A program made the position numbers and the translations under genes. A stretch of DNA of 64,000 nucleotides. It comes from Tritrichomonas musculus (lineage: Eukaryota; Parabasalia; Tritrichomonadida; Tritrichomonadidae). The notes below the pieces were generated by a model. The model saw only the letters and a program-made list of their open reading frames with translations, made no database searches and was not told the DNA's origin. The DNA lies in the NCBI GenBank assembly GCA_039105265.1, contig JAPFFF010000008.1, positions 5,208,001 to 5,272,000 of the forward strand, written 5' to 3'. How positions within the stretch are numbered: position 1 is the first letter of the stretch; every line of letters starts with the position of its first letter. This document shows positions 32,473 to 42,192 of the stretch, one piece after another.

Positions 32473-35223
32473 ATGACTACAGATGAAGAAAACGAAATAG
32501 AAGAAAGATTCAAAATATTTCCTTTTCCAGATGACGAAACTTTTGTTTGCGGGTCATGTTTTGCTCATCGAGATTATGTTCATGTTACTGGAGGCTATAA
32601 CTTTAAAGATTTAATGGAAAGAAAATATCGTCCAATCCCAGCAGGATTCGATCCACTTAATGGACAGCATATTGTTTTAAAATATAAAAATGGGAAATTA
32701 AAACATCGAATTGAAGACTTAGCTTTTAGTCGTCTTATTGGCGGATCATGCGCTTTTTCATCAGCCACAGGAACAGCGTATTGCTTTGGCGGAATTCATG
32801 AAGAAATTGGTATCAATTCAGATTTAAACACATTTTTTGTTTCAAATTTATTAGTAACGCATAGATTTCGTGAAAAAATGTCACCAATAAGAACTTTTGT
32901 TACTCCAATTGGTGTTGCTCATCCGCTTGGCAGAGTATTCCATTGTTCAACTTTCGATTATGACAGAAATTCAATATGGATCTATGGTGGAGGAACGTCT
33001 GCAGTACAAAGCGTTAAAGACAAACGGTCAAACAGATTTTCAGACCTTTGGGAATACCAAACTCAAACTCAAATTTGGGTTCAACATCAAATTCAAAGAC
33101 CTTTGCTTGAGAGATGGGGGAGAACAATGGCATATTTTGATAATAAACTTTTTGTATATGGTGGAACTGATAAAATTTCACAAAAGTCTTTTTGGCAACT
33201 TGATCTTACAGATATGAATAATTTAAAGTGGAAGACATTCCATATTCCAGATAAAATGAAATCATACCCGATGGGATGTAGTATGCAACTTGTTTTGCAC
33301 CCAACGCTCGGTCCAAGAATACTTATTATTGGTGGATCTAACGATGATATTTATACAAGTCTTGGATTTTCAGTAGATTTAAACGTTGAACAAAGCCCAA
33401 AATCACTTTTTCCGTTACATATTATTTCTTTTGATCCTCTTCGTTACACATTTAGCAAAGTACCATTATCATCAAGTATTCCAAATGTTTCATTTCATGG
33501 TACAGCTATCATTAATGAAAATTTATTTCTTATTGGCGGTTTAAACCATTGCAATGAAGGAAGAGCTTTTTGCAAGAACATTATTATTCTTGACATTTTT
33601 TATTATCTTGATAAAACATACGAAAACAAATATAGTGTTCCTTTTGATTACCCAGAAATTGACGTGTTTAAAGACGACTATACTAATAGTACAAATATCG
33701 ATAGCAGTAGGCGCACATTTAACCACTTTGAATTTCCAGAGCTGAAAAATATTGTTAATGAAGAAAGAAATAAAGTCATGAGTGATCCAAGGTTACAAAA
33801 TCTTAATGATTTATTCGAAAAACATTCTATCTGTCCTTTTCCTTTAGAAGAATTTACACTTATTAGAGATCAATATTGTAGCAACGTAATTATAAGACAG
33901 CGTATTGGAGAAGATTTGCCCAATTTTTCGGAGATACCGATCAATTATGCAAAAGACTTTGTTTACTATTTATACACAGGAAGTCTTCATCATTCTTCAA
34001 AGTTTGTTGATCTCAGAACATTTATAATTTTTCTAATTTTTTGCTGGAGATTGAAATTTGTAAGACTGATGCTACTTGAAATTTGTTTTCACATTGACAA
34101 TTTTACGCCAACTGAAATTTTGAAAATTTCAGCTCTTTCTCTTGATGGAACATTACCACTTGTTGATGATCCACAATTTAAAATTGTAAAATATATCTTG
34201 TTTAACGTTTTAGAAACAGTTTCATCACATCCTAATGAATATGAAGTTGATTACGATCCTTCTGATCTCTTTTTAATTTCTCATTATCTTATTCCTCTTC
34301 TAGGCAGTAATCCACAATATAAAAAAATTAATCTTCCTCCTTTTCCTTTTTCAACAGTTCTTAATGATCTCTTGCTTTTTAATACAGCTACATCTGTTAC
34401 ATGCAAAGATTGCACTTTGAAAATTGATTCTTCTTTATTTGATTTTGATCCTAATGTTGTTAATGAAACAAATCATAATGTTGTAGTTGCTGTTTCAAAG
34501 CTATCTCTAAAGCCAATTCTTGATTCAGTTGATGATCTTTTTTCAGCTTTGAAATTAATTAATTCAATTCAATCAGAACTCTCAAAAAGCATGCTATTAG
34601 AAATTCTAAATGATTCGTTACCCCAAATTAATATTGTGCTTATGAATGATCCAAGACTAAAACAACTTTTGGTTGATTTTTTACCTTCAATTAATCATCG
34701 TGTTCTTTTAGAGCAATGCATTAATTTCATTGGAAGCGGATGCACAACCTTTATGCTTGATAGAAAGGGTCGTGAGTTGAGGTTTAACCAACAATTTTCA
34801 AAGCTTTATCAACCATTTGCATGGATTCAATTAGATATATCTTTTCAAATGCTAAATCTACTATTTTTCATCATCTATAGCGGAATAGATCCTAATGATA
34901 TCAAAATTAAAATCAATAAAGCAGGATTAGCCAAAGCTTTATTAGCTGTTTGTGGCGATCATCCGTTTCTTTTACCAATAAATATTCAATCAAATTGCCT
35001 AAAATATATTCAGAATATATTGATAAATGACAAAAATAACTTAACAAATGAATTTATTGTAGAAAACTTCATTCGGCTTTTTAATTTGAAATTTATTGAC
35101 CAAATTGTCAGAGATACAAATATAAATGATTGGATTGAACTTATTGCTGGACAAGTTATACAAAGCTCGTCAAAGGATATTTCAAAATGGTACCTTGTTC
35201 ACAAAGCAAAATTAAAAATTTAA
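32473..35223 (+). CDS. Kelch-BTB protein, LZTR1-like
   Basis: 916 residues. The N-terminal 380 residues carry Kelch blades with the Gly-Gly strand followed by spaced Tyr and Trp: YCFGGIHEE (about 103), SIWIYGGGTS with DLWEYQTQTQIW (about 172-202), KLFVYGGTDK with SFWQLDLTD, RILIIGGSND and NLFLIGGLNH. After a linker, residues about 455-560 resemble a BTB domain (CSNVIIRQRIGED then FVYYLYTGSL) with BACK-like helices, and a second BTB-like segment lies at about 640-830 (VTCKDCTLKIDSSLF; FFIIYSGID). Kelch followed by two BTB modules is the order of LZTR1, a Cullin-3 substrate adaptor acting on RAS-family GTPases. The family link is by architecture; substrates are unknown. It is divergent from the formin gene with 188 bp between ATGs. 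Confidence 0.85.
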   Translation: MTTDEENEIEERFKIFPFPDDETFVCGSCFAHRDYVHVTGGYNFKDLMERKYRPIPAGFDPLNGQHIVLKYKNGKLKHRIEDLAFSRLIGGSCAFSSATGTAYCFGGIHEEIGINSDLNTFFVSNLLVTHRFREKMSPIRTFVTPIGVAHPLGRVFHCSTFDYDRNSIWIYGGGTSAVQSVKDKRSNRFSDLWEYQTQTQIWVQHQIQRPLLERWGRTMAYFDNKLFVYGGTDKISQKSFWQLDLTDMNNLKWKTFHIPDKMKSYPMGCSMQLVLHPTLGPRILIIGGSNDDIYTSLGFSVDLNVEQSPKSLFPLHIISFDPLRYTFSKVPLSSSIPNVSFHGTAIINENLFLIGGLNHCNEGRAFCKNIIILDIFYYLDKTYENKYSVPFDYPEIDVFKDDYTNSTNIDSSRRTFNHFEFPELKNIVNEERNKVMSDPRLQNLNDLFEKHSICPFPLEEFTLIRDQYCSNVIIRQRIGEDLPNFSEIPINYAKDFVYYLYTGSLHHSSKFVDLRTFIIFLIFCWRLKFVRLMLLEICFHIDNFTPTEILKISALSLDGTLPLVDDPQFKIVKYILFNVLETVSSHPNEYEVDYDPSDLFLISHYLIPLLGSNPQYKKINLPPFPFSTVLNDLLLFNTATSVTCKDCTLKIDSSLFDFDPNVVNETNHNVVVAVSKLSLKPILDSVDDLFSALKLINSIQSELSKSMLLEILNDSLPQINIVLMNDPRLKQLLVDFLPSINHRVLLEQCINFIGSGCTTFMLDRKGRELRFNQQFSKLYQPFAWIQLDISFQMLNLLFFIIYSGIDPNDIKIKINKAGLAKALLAVCGDHPFLLPINIQSNCLKYIQNILINDKNNLTNEFIVENFIRLFNLKFIDQIVRDTNINDWIELIAGQVIQSSSKDISKWYLVHKAKLKI

Positions 35224-35506
35224 TCAGATTTATAAAATAGTATATTTTATTTGTAATTATATAATAGTTTGTAAAATTTATAAGTAAAACAGCTTTATAT
35301 TAGAAATTTTTATTATTTCATAATCTTAATCCCATTCTAATTCGATTTTATTCTATTCAGAAAAACCTTGCCTATACGAAGCGCTATTTCTCTGAGACAT
35401 ATACATAAATTTGGAGAAATGTTTGATTAATAATAAATTCGTTGTGGAAATAAATATTAAGTTTACATTTTGGTTATTATACGTTAAGAATTTATAATCA
35501 AAATAA

Positions 35507-36556
35507 ATGAATAATAAGAAAACAGTTCCATATGCCGATATCTGCGCAATTGTTTTTAAACCTGAATTAAAGCCAGCTTATACTAGATGGATTACGAATC
35601 TTTCTCCAGAAGAATTACAACGTTTTTATGCTGTTTTTTCAAGAATAGCAAAAGATCAAGCTAAAGAAAGACCAACATCACGTAACATATCTACTAATAA
35701 ATTAATGGCATCAAAATATACAATGCCAGAATGGAATATTTTAAGAGTCAAAGAAGTTGTTCAGAATAAAAAAGAAAAGGCTGAGGATCCACTTTCGATG
35801 CCTACAACACAACACCTTAACATTGGAAATTTTGATTATGAGCAAATGAAGTCAGCAAGAGCAATTCCAACAAGAACCAGGCAAAATGATCAATCACAAA
35901 TAAATGCAACAGAAAGATCAAAGGATTATATGGAGAGGTGGAATGAAAAAATGATGAATACAACATATAGGCATGATATATGCCATTCAGGATATCAACG
36001 AACAGTTCATAATCAAACTATTGACCAAACAATACTCATTTACTCAAAGAATGTTCTTACCAAAGAGGCTGCAGAAAGAGCAAAGAAATATGCTGATACT
36101 GACCTTGAATGGACTCGTTCATTTAGAGAAATGTGCCGTTCATTGGCAGATTCCATTGATGCAACAGATTATCGTAATAATTACACTTCATTAAAGAAGA
36201 TGAACCAAGATAGGTTTGCTCATCCAAAATGGTCAGATCCTGTTCCAGTATCACGTGGACTCCCAAAGTCGGCAGAATCATATTGGGAAACAACACATCG
36301 ATCTGATTTCAAGAAAAGCAAAAGAACAGATGAAACCTATTCAGTTATCGATCAACATCGTGCATGCTATCAATGTCCATTTGATCATCATATCACTGTT
36401 GATAAACAAACTACAACATTCAGAGATGATTTCACAGATCATATATCTCATAAAGATGATCAGCCTCTTTATTGGACTGATATGAAAGTTAGAATTCCAC
36501 CAGGTTCCGGTGTTGTTGGTAACGTACTTGGAGACGGAAATATTCCAAAATTCTAA
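35507..36556 (+). CDS. Conserved-looking basic protein, possibly axonemal
   Basis: 349 residues, basic and aromatic-rich, with no low-complexity tract, membrane segment or known catalytic motif. The C-terminal half contains repeated short pieces with Thr, aromatic and Asp (SYWETTHRSDFKKSK, TTTFRDDFTDHISH, PLYWTDMKVRIPPGSG), a style common among microtubule-lumen and flagella-associated proteins, but I cannot assign a family. Start ATG 35507 is the first in frame. Its last codons and 3' flank are duplicated in tandem at about 36600-36685. A flagellar role is only a suggestion. Confidence 0.75.
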   Translation: MNNKKTVPYADICAIVFKPELKPAYTRWITNLSPEELQRFYAVFSRIAKDQAKERPTSRNISTNKLMASKYTMPEWNILRVKEVVQNKKEKAEDPLSMPTTQHLNIGNFDYEQMKSARAIPTRTRQNDQSQINATERSKDYMERWNEKMMNTTYRHDICHSGYQRTVHNQTIDQTILIYSKNVLTKEAAERAKKYADTDLEWTRSFREMCRSLADSIDATDYRNNYTSLKKMNQDRFAHPKWSDPVPVSRGLPKSAESYWETTHRSDFKKSKRTDETYSVIDQHRACYQCPFDHHITVDKQTTTFRDDFTDHISHKDDQPLYWTDMKVRIPPGSGVVGNVLGDGNIPKF

Positions 36557-36599
36557 TTATTTTTATACATGAATAAATATTAACTATTTTCCTCAATTT

Positions 36600-36685
36600 A
36601 AATTCCACCAGGTTCCAATGTTGTTGGTAACGTACTTATAGACGGAAATATCCCATAATTCTAATTATTTTTATACATGAAAATT
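36600..36685 (+). repeat. Tandem duplicate of the 3' end of the upstream gene
   Basis: AATTCCACCAGGTTCC at 36600 repeats 36494, and the copy continues through GTTGTTGGTAACGTACTT and the stop region into the shared 3' flank CTAATTATTTTTATACATGA. The duplicated tail reads PPGSNVVGNVLIDGNIP then stop, with several substitutions relative to PPGSGVVGNVLGDGNIPKF. It is a roughly 107-bp tandem duplication, not a gene, and it sits in the promoter interval of the BspA-like gene. Confidence 0.85.
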
Positions 36686-36728
36686 TATAATTTTTTTTTT
36701 TTTATTTTCTGAACAAAATCTGACAAAA

Positions 36729-39686
36729 ATGAATTTTGACGAACTTAAAAAACAAATTGAAATTTTTAGAAGAGAAAATGAAGATCTAAAAAATCAAGTT
36801 AAGAATTTCCAAGAGGAAAATAATGAATTAAAAAAAGAAAATGAAGAATTGAAAAAGAAAATTTCAGATCTTGAGAAAGACATAAAAGATTCAAATACCA
36901 GCAATCACAATGTCGGGAATATTACTATTTCAACCTTTAATACTCTTTCTTTGCAATCTCAACAGTCAACTATTTCTCAAATCATCCCTATTATAAAGAA
37001 TCGTATTATAAACCGTTTTTTCATCAAAGTTAACAATTTATTACTTTATCTTCTACAATCAAAACCTCTAGAAATTCACAATTGCTTAGAAATTCAAGCA
37101 GATGATGATATATCCTTATTAAGTAACATGAAAAATATTAAAGAAACTCGCATATTATACAAGGCAACCAAAATAATATACCGAAAATCGATTTTTTCTC
37201 CAGAATTCATCGCCATATTGGCAACTTTTTCAAAAATATCAATCGAAATTAAATATCCTTCAAAAAGTTTTGATGAAATATATAGACAACTTTTAGATGT
37301 TAAAGCCAAAAATATAGATTCACTTAAAATATCCATTTTCATTACGAAAAACAAAGAGACAGATTTTAAATTTAAAAATAACGATATAATCAATTCAATT
37401 CGGCTCAGTTCGGCGGTTGAGAAAATATCGGGTACAGAAGAAGGGGGGTCCTTTCAAGGGTGCCTTTCATTAACGCGTGTAATCATTCCAGACTCAGTCA
37501 AACTCATTGGCGAATCGTCTTTTGAAAACTGCCAAAAATTGACTGAAATTTCAATACCTAATTCAATTTTGACGGTTGAAAATAAAGCATTCAAAAATTG
37601 CCAAATCGAGAAAATAAAAATTTCATCATCATTGAAGAAAATCAACGAAAGTGTCTTTTTTGAATGCAAAAAACTCGACAATGTTGAACTTCCTTCAAAT
37701 ATCGAGTCAATTGACGACTATGCATTTTACGGTTGTAAATCACTGAAGAAGGTTGAAATACCTGAATCAGTAAAATCGATTTGTGCCAATGCTTTCCAGA
37801 ACTGTATATGCCTGAAAACGGTTTCTATCAAAAGTTTGTCATTGAGAAAATTTGGCCAGTTTTTGTTCAGTGGTTGTTCTGCTTTGACTGAAGTTGAAAT
37901 TCCTTCATCTGTTCGCGATATCAGAAAATACGCGTTTGAAGGTTGTGAACAACTTAAGAAGCTTTCGATACCTTCACTTGTGAAGAAGATCGAATCTGGA
38001 ACATTCAAAGGATGCTCAAATTTGAGTGAATTGTCATTTGGAGATGAGAATTCGAAGCCAGGAATTTTTGTCATTCCAGAGTCGATTACAATGATTGACA
38101 GCAATGCCTTTGAAGAGTGCAAGCAACTGACTGAAGTGATTATTCTATCGCATATCAAAAAAATTAAAGATTCTACTTTTAAGAACTGCACAAATCTCAC
38201 AAAAGTGACACTTCCTGAATCAGTTGAATCTCTTGAAACTTACTGCTTTTTAGGCTGTTCAAAATTGAATGAAATCAATCTTCCAACGTCATTGAATTCA
38301 ATTGAAACAGCTGCTTTTGAGGATTGTTCAAGTCTGGAAGTTCTGACAATTCCATCCTCAATCACATCAATAAAAAACAAGACATTCAAAGGTTGCTCGA
38401 ATTTGAATCAATTGAATTTTGAATTAAATTCAGAAAAATTGAAAACTGGCATTTTTTGCATTCCAGAAACGATTGAATCAATTGGTGAGATGGCGTTCTA
38501 TGACTGCCACGAATTGGTTGAAGTTTATATTCATTCGCCAATCAATTCAATTGAAGAATCAACCTTTCAAAATTGTATAAAGCTTAAAAAAGTGACATTT
38601 AAATCATCAATCGAAAACATTGGAAATTGCGCCTTCAAGGATTGTTCATCATTGAAAGAAATTATTCTTCCTTCGTCTTTAATGACAATTGGCGAAAGTT
38701 CTTTTGAGAACTGCAGAAATCTGATTCAACTCGACATTCCGTCATCTGTCACTAAGATTGAAAATTACACATTTAGTGGATGTTGGTCATTGAAAGAGTT
38801 CGTGATTCACTCAACAGTGACATCGATTGGAAAGAGCTCTTTTGAAGGCTGCAAAGAGTTGGTCACACTTGAGATTCCATCGTCAGTTAATGAAATTAAA
38901 GAGAATGCTTTCAAGAATTGTATGTCACTTAAAGAAGTCTCAATTCCATCAAATTTGACAATAATTGAAGCGAGTTTGTTTGAAAATTGTTCAAATTTGA
39001 TTTCATTTAAAGATTTTCATGAAATTTCATCGAATTCGAGTGAATTTTCTCTTTTGATTCCATCGTCAGTATTGTCAATTGGCGATTCTTCCTTTGCTGG
39101 ATGTTCATCACTCACCACTGCCTTCATTCCTTCATCGGTAACCGAAATAGGAGAGTCACTTTTTGACGGATGCACGCATCTTAACAAAATTGAATTGAAT
39201 TGCAAAATTGACAAAATAACACCTTGCTGTTTCAGAAATTGCAGGGAATTGGAAAGTATAAAGATTCCTTCATCTGTCAAGTACATTCAAACGAGCGCTT
39301 TCGATGATTGCACCTCATTGAAAGAGATACTTTTGCCACAATCTTTTGAAGAGTTCAGCATGCATTCATTGAAAAATTGTTCATCTTTGACTCATCTTGT
39401 TCTCCCTCAGAAAACTGGATACCTCCACGAGGAGGCCTTCTACGGATGCAAGGCACTTGAGGAAATTTCAATTCCAGCTTTGGTGAGGGGAATCGGATAC
39501 GGATGCTTCTTTGGATGCCAGGCGCTCAAGAAGGTTTCATTGTACAATCCTCAAATTTATATTGAAATGGATGCATTCAAAAACTGCACTTCATTGAGGG
39601 AAATCTCAGTTCCTCCTTCTTTCAAAATTGAAAGTCTTCCAAATGGAAATGACATAAAAGTGACATTTCTGCCTCAAAAAGAGTAA
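36729..39686 (+). CDS. BspA-like leucine-rich repeat protein
   Basis: 985 residues. Residues 1-57 are a charged coiled coil (ENEDLKNQVKNFQEENNELK). About 60-225 is a non-repeat region. From about 230 to 970 roughly thirty BspA/TpLRR (LRR_5) units of about 23 residues follow the pattern (x)SSxxxIGxxAFxxCxxLxxIxIP, for example SSVTSIGKSSFEGCKEL variants. There is no signal peptide, membrane segment or GPI signal; the end is plain (KVTFLPQKE). BspA-like proteins form one of the largest families in trichomonads and some are surface proteins, but this version, with a cytoplasmic-looking coiled-coil start, may be intracellular. The closing repeats (39400-39560) are GC-richer than the rest. Decayed relatives lie at 41.4, 42.2-43.1 and 43.45 kb. 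Confidence 0.93.
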   Translation: MNFDELKKQIEIFRRENEDLKNQVKNFQEENNELKKENEELKKKISDLEKDIKDSNTSNHNVGNITISTFNTLSLQSQQSTISQIIPIIKNRIINRFFIKVNNLLLYLLQSKPLEIHNCLEIQADDDISLLSNMKNIKETRILYKATKIIYRKSIFSPEFIAILATFSKISIEIKYPSKSFDEIYRQLLDVKAKNIDSLKISIFITKNKETDFKFKNNDIINSIRLSSAVEKISGTEEGGSFQGCLSLTRVIIPDSVKLIGESSFENCQKLTEISIPNSILTVENKAFKNCQIEKIKISSSLKKINESVFFECKKLDNVELPSNIESIDDYAFYGCKSLKKVEIPESVKSICANAFQNCICLKTVSIKSLSLRKFGQFLFSGCSALTEVEIPSSVRDIRKYAFEGCEQLKKLSIPSLVKKIESGTFKGCSNLSELSFGDENSKPGIFVIPESITMIDSNAFEECKQLTEVIILSHIKKIKDSTFKNCTNLTKVTLPESVESLETYCFLGCSKLNEINLPTSLNSIETAAFEDCSSLEVLTIPSSITSIKNKTFKGCSNLNQLNFELNSEKLKTGIFCIPETIESIGEMAFYDCHELVEVYIHSPINSIEESTFQNCIKLKKVTFKSSIENIGNCAFKDCSSLKEIILPSSLMTIGESSFENCRNLIQLDIPSSVTKIENYTFSGCWSLKEFVIHSTVTSIGKSSFEGCKELVTLEIPSSVNEIKENAFKNCMSLKEVSIPSNLTIIEASLFENCSNLISFKDFHEISSNSSEFSLLIPSSVLSIGDSSFAGCSSLTTAFIPSSVTEIGESLFDGCTHLNKIELNCKIDKITPCCFRNCRELESIKIPSSVKYIQTSAFDDCTSLKEILLPQSFEEFSMHSLKNCSSLTHLVLPQKTGYLHEEAFYGCKALEEISIPALVRGIGYGCFFGCQALKKVSLYNPQIYIEMDAFKNCTSLREISVPPSFKIESLPNGNDIKVTFLPQKE

Positions 39687-39981
39687 GTTATTTTAAATAA
39701 ACTTTTTTTTTTTTTTTTTTTGAGAAAAGTAAATTGGCAAGGTCTGATGGTGATGTGGCCAACAAGTTGTTCAGAAACTTGACAAATTGATGAGATTTCT
39801 TTTGGATATAACAACTTTTTAACATAATAATTTTTTGTTAACTTTTACAATTTGCAAATAATCTTTTTCAAAAACATTAAGAGCATAGTTGGTTCTTGAA
39901 CTTTTTCAATAAATAAACTATTCAAAAATTAGAAAAACAATATTAATTAGGACAAAAAACTTTTTTTTTTTTTTTTTTTTT

Positions 39982-40237
39982 TGTATTATCTGTATTATCA
40001 AAATAAAAAGACAAATGAAAAGAAGAAGGTGCCCAGGATGCGGAAAGCCGGCTGTTAAAGATATCGGATGCAACGACATATCTTGCCTGTGCGGTGCTCA
40101 CTGGTGCTACGAATGCGGAGCTGGTCCATTCAAAACAGCAAAAGAATGCTGAGACCATTTGCCAAAAGTCCATCACTGATATTTTGATTGAAAATATTTT
40201 GTTATTTATTCATTTGTTTAAACTAAGTTTTTTAATT
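39982..40237 (+). repeat. RING2-carrying repeat, copy 1
   Basis: About 255 bp from GTATTATCTGTATTATCAAA to AACTAAGTTTTTTAATT. The inverse copy lies at 59054-59306. A 22-T run directly precedes this copy; on the opposite strand it would read as a poly(A) tail, and the second copy has a shorter A run at the equivalent end. The two copies bracket the 19-kb gene-poor mobile-element zone. Confidence 0.8.
40015..40152 (+). CDS. RING2-type zinc-finger minigene, copy 1
   Basis: 45 codons: MKRRRCPGCGKPAVKDIGCN followed by DISCLCGAHWCYECG, a short tail and TGA. The cysteine pattern C-x2-C-x9-C-x4-C-x1-C-x4-C-x2-C with GCN and WCYxCG matches the RING2 (Rcat) domain of RBR ubiquitin ligases, in which the Cys of the GCN region line is near the catalytic centre. 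RING1 and IBR are absent, so this is a domain fragment of an E3 or a captured piece. It differs from copy 2 by one residue (Ala12 here, Thr there), while the non-coding flanks differ more. Whether it is transcribed is unknown. Confidence 0.6.
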   Translation: MKRRRCPGCGKPAVKDIGCNDISCLCGAHWCYECGAGPFKTAKEC

Positions 40238-40500
40238 TGTCCCTTCTTATCGTCCTCTCAAATTTGAATAAAGCTAAATATTTTTTTTAAGTTACAATGG
40301 CATGAATACTTTCATTCATCTCAGGTTGAGACTCCCGCTATTTCCTTAACCAATTGGGCTTGGCCCTCAAAGGCTCCCAGAGCTACTTAAAATGCATTTT
40401 TCCTGAATAAATAATTTTTTATATTCTTTTTTTTATATATATATTCATCTTCTCAAAATTGAAAGATATGGTATTTTAAAAAAAATAATTTGTCCCCACT
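40234..40500 (+). repeat. Dispersed repeat S, copy 1
   Basis: From AATTTGTCCCTTCTTATCG to about AATTTGTCCCCACTTATAG; these two ends form a direct repeat of about 19 bp with three mismatches. The interior holds a conserved GC-richer core (TTGGGCTTGGCCCTCAAAGG, CATCTCAGGTTGAGACTCCC) with two possible hairpins (TCTCA/TGAGA and ATGAAT/ATTCAT). The inverse copy is at 43588-43839. Function unknown; no open frame. Confidence 0.75.
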
Positions 40501-41379
40501 TATAGTTCTACTTTCTGAAGACTCATAGAAAATTTGAATTAAAAACTCTCAATTTTTTTGTGAATATGGTAATAATTAAAAAAGCTTAGTTTATGATCTC
40601 AATTATTTGTGAAACAAAGGATTTATTTCAAAATTTAAGTATGCTATATAAATGTGAAAGTTATGAATAATTCTTATTATTAAAACATGACTATTCGATT
40701 TTCATTTTCAGTATTGTTTATGAATTTGAAAGAATAAATAGTCAGGATAATGAGAAATAGAATAAATTTCTTTGATTAAATCAATATTCACACAAGTACA
40801 TCGAGATATGAATTCAGATTATTTTAAGTTTTGTGTAGTAAAAACATTTACTCAAATTAAAATCAGTTTGGTTCTCATTAAAAAACTCTCAATGAAGAGT
40901 CGTTTTTTGAAGACTTCAAATGCAATGAAATTGACAGAATAAGGAATTGATAATGTGACCAATCAAATCTAAACATTTATAAAATGAACTTTGATCAGTC
41001 AAATCATTATTCTTTTTAGATATCACCACAAAAATCACCAATGATTTTGTACTTGATTTCACAACTAACCAGTGCAAGATGAAAACAAAATGAATCATCT
41101 GAAATATTAAAAAGTGCAGATTATCTTTTTGATTTGATCATATATATTATGTCCATAAAATATGTAGAATGATGCTTTTATTTTCATCATTTAAACAATA
41201 AAAAAAGAATCATTGAATTATGAATCAATGTCATCAAATTCAATGCTTGATGGAATTACTTTGTCTTTTGAATTATATAAATAAAACGGTCATTGACAAA
41301 TTAATAATAAAAAGGATCTTTTTCATTAAAATACAATTGATTGGAAGATTCTTTATTTAGTAAAACTTTAAAAAATGAA
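40501..41379. other. AT-rich stretch in the mobile-element zone
   Basis: 880 bp without a supportable gene. Short protein-like echoes occur, but no frame exceeds 60 codons with an ATG and sensible composition. Confidence 0.4.
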
Positions 41380-41545
41380 AAAATTCTTTACATGATCTTT
41401 TTGCAGTCAAAGTAATATAAAATCCGATAATTTTTGCATTTGATGGAAGAGATAAATCACCAATTGAAGTTACAGAAGAAGGAATTGTGATTTCTCTCAT
41501 TGATGAACATCCATAGAAACCATATTTCTCAATTGAAGGTATCAA
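41380..41545 (-). pseudogene. BspA-like LRR fragment
   Basis: The minus-strand frame reads IPSIEKYGFYGCSSMREITI then PSSVTSIGD, two LRR_5 units, followed by unrelated residues to a stop. There is no ATG in frame and upstream sequence is closed, so this is a fragment of a BspA-like gene. Confidence 0.7.
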
Positions 41546-41786
41546 TTTAGAGAGGTAAGGGTGCTCACTTCACATCAAACTTTTTGAATACTCAAACTTG
41601 ATTTTATCATTTCATATTACTGATTATTATATTTATGCCAACCAATTGGAATTTTCAACTGATATGAAGGAGATGCTATTAAAATGATCATAATTCATAT
41701 CCTATTTGTATTATGCAGGAATGAAGCATCAATTCATATTTAATATTATTAGTTGTTCATATTTAATTGCATTTCATAAGCCATAA

Positions 41787-42133
41787 CAGACCTCTGGGCA
41801 TGACGCAATCTCTGTTAAAAAAGTCTGATATTCTAAACATAGATCAAGATTCGTGCATGTATTAAAATATCAAATTTTTATAAAGATTCTGGCGCTAGAT
41901 TTTGATAAAATGTTGATTTATTTTGACCTTACTCGCGTACAAAAAGGTGAATTTTGATCGTTTTAGAAAAGCACAATTTTAATTTCCTCATATTTGTTTA
42001 TAATATTACTATTTTCTTATCCACATTCATTTGTAGATTATTATAATATAATTATTATATTAAAATATCAAAATTTCCCAATCAAAAAGTGAAAAATAAA
42101 AAATTAAACGGTCGTTTGATGTCCAGAGGTCTG
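41787..42133. mobile_element. 347-bp MITE
   Basis: It starts CAGACCTCTGGGCATGA and ends with the inverse of CAGACCTCTGGACATCAAAC, an 11-bp perfect inverted repeat that stays similar for about 16 bp. CCATAA flanks it on both sides (41781-41786 and 42134-42139), consistent with a 6-bp or slightly longer target duplication. There is no coding capacity. The right end contains AAACGGTCGTTT, also present near the inner ends of the 1104-bp inverted arms, which hints at a common family. Confidence 0.7.
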
Positions 42134-42192
42134 CCATAACTCAAAAAAATAACAGAAAAAAATCTATATTACCAATAATTTAATATATATTA

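Noticed and set aside
37727-38200. 157-codon minus-strand frame within the BspA-like gene
   Set aside because: Antisense shadow of the LRR repeat; the sense frame has the conserved LRR pattern.
40310-40400. tRNA gene in repeat S
   Set aside because: A box-A-like GGCCAAGCCCAATTGGTTAAGG occurs on the minus strand, but no T-arm or box B follows at tRNA spacing on that strand and no acceptor pairing can be built.
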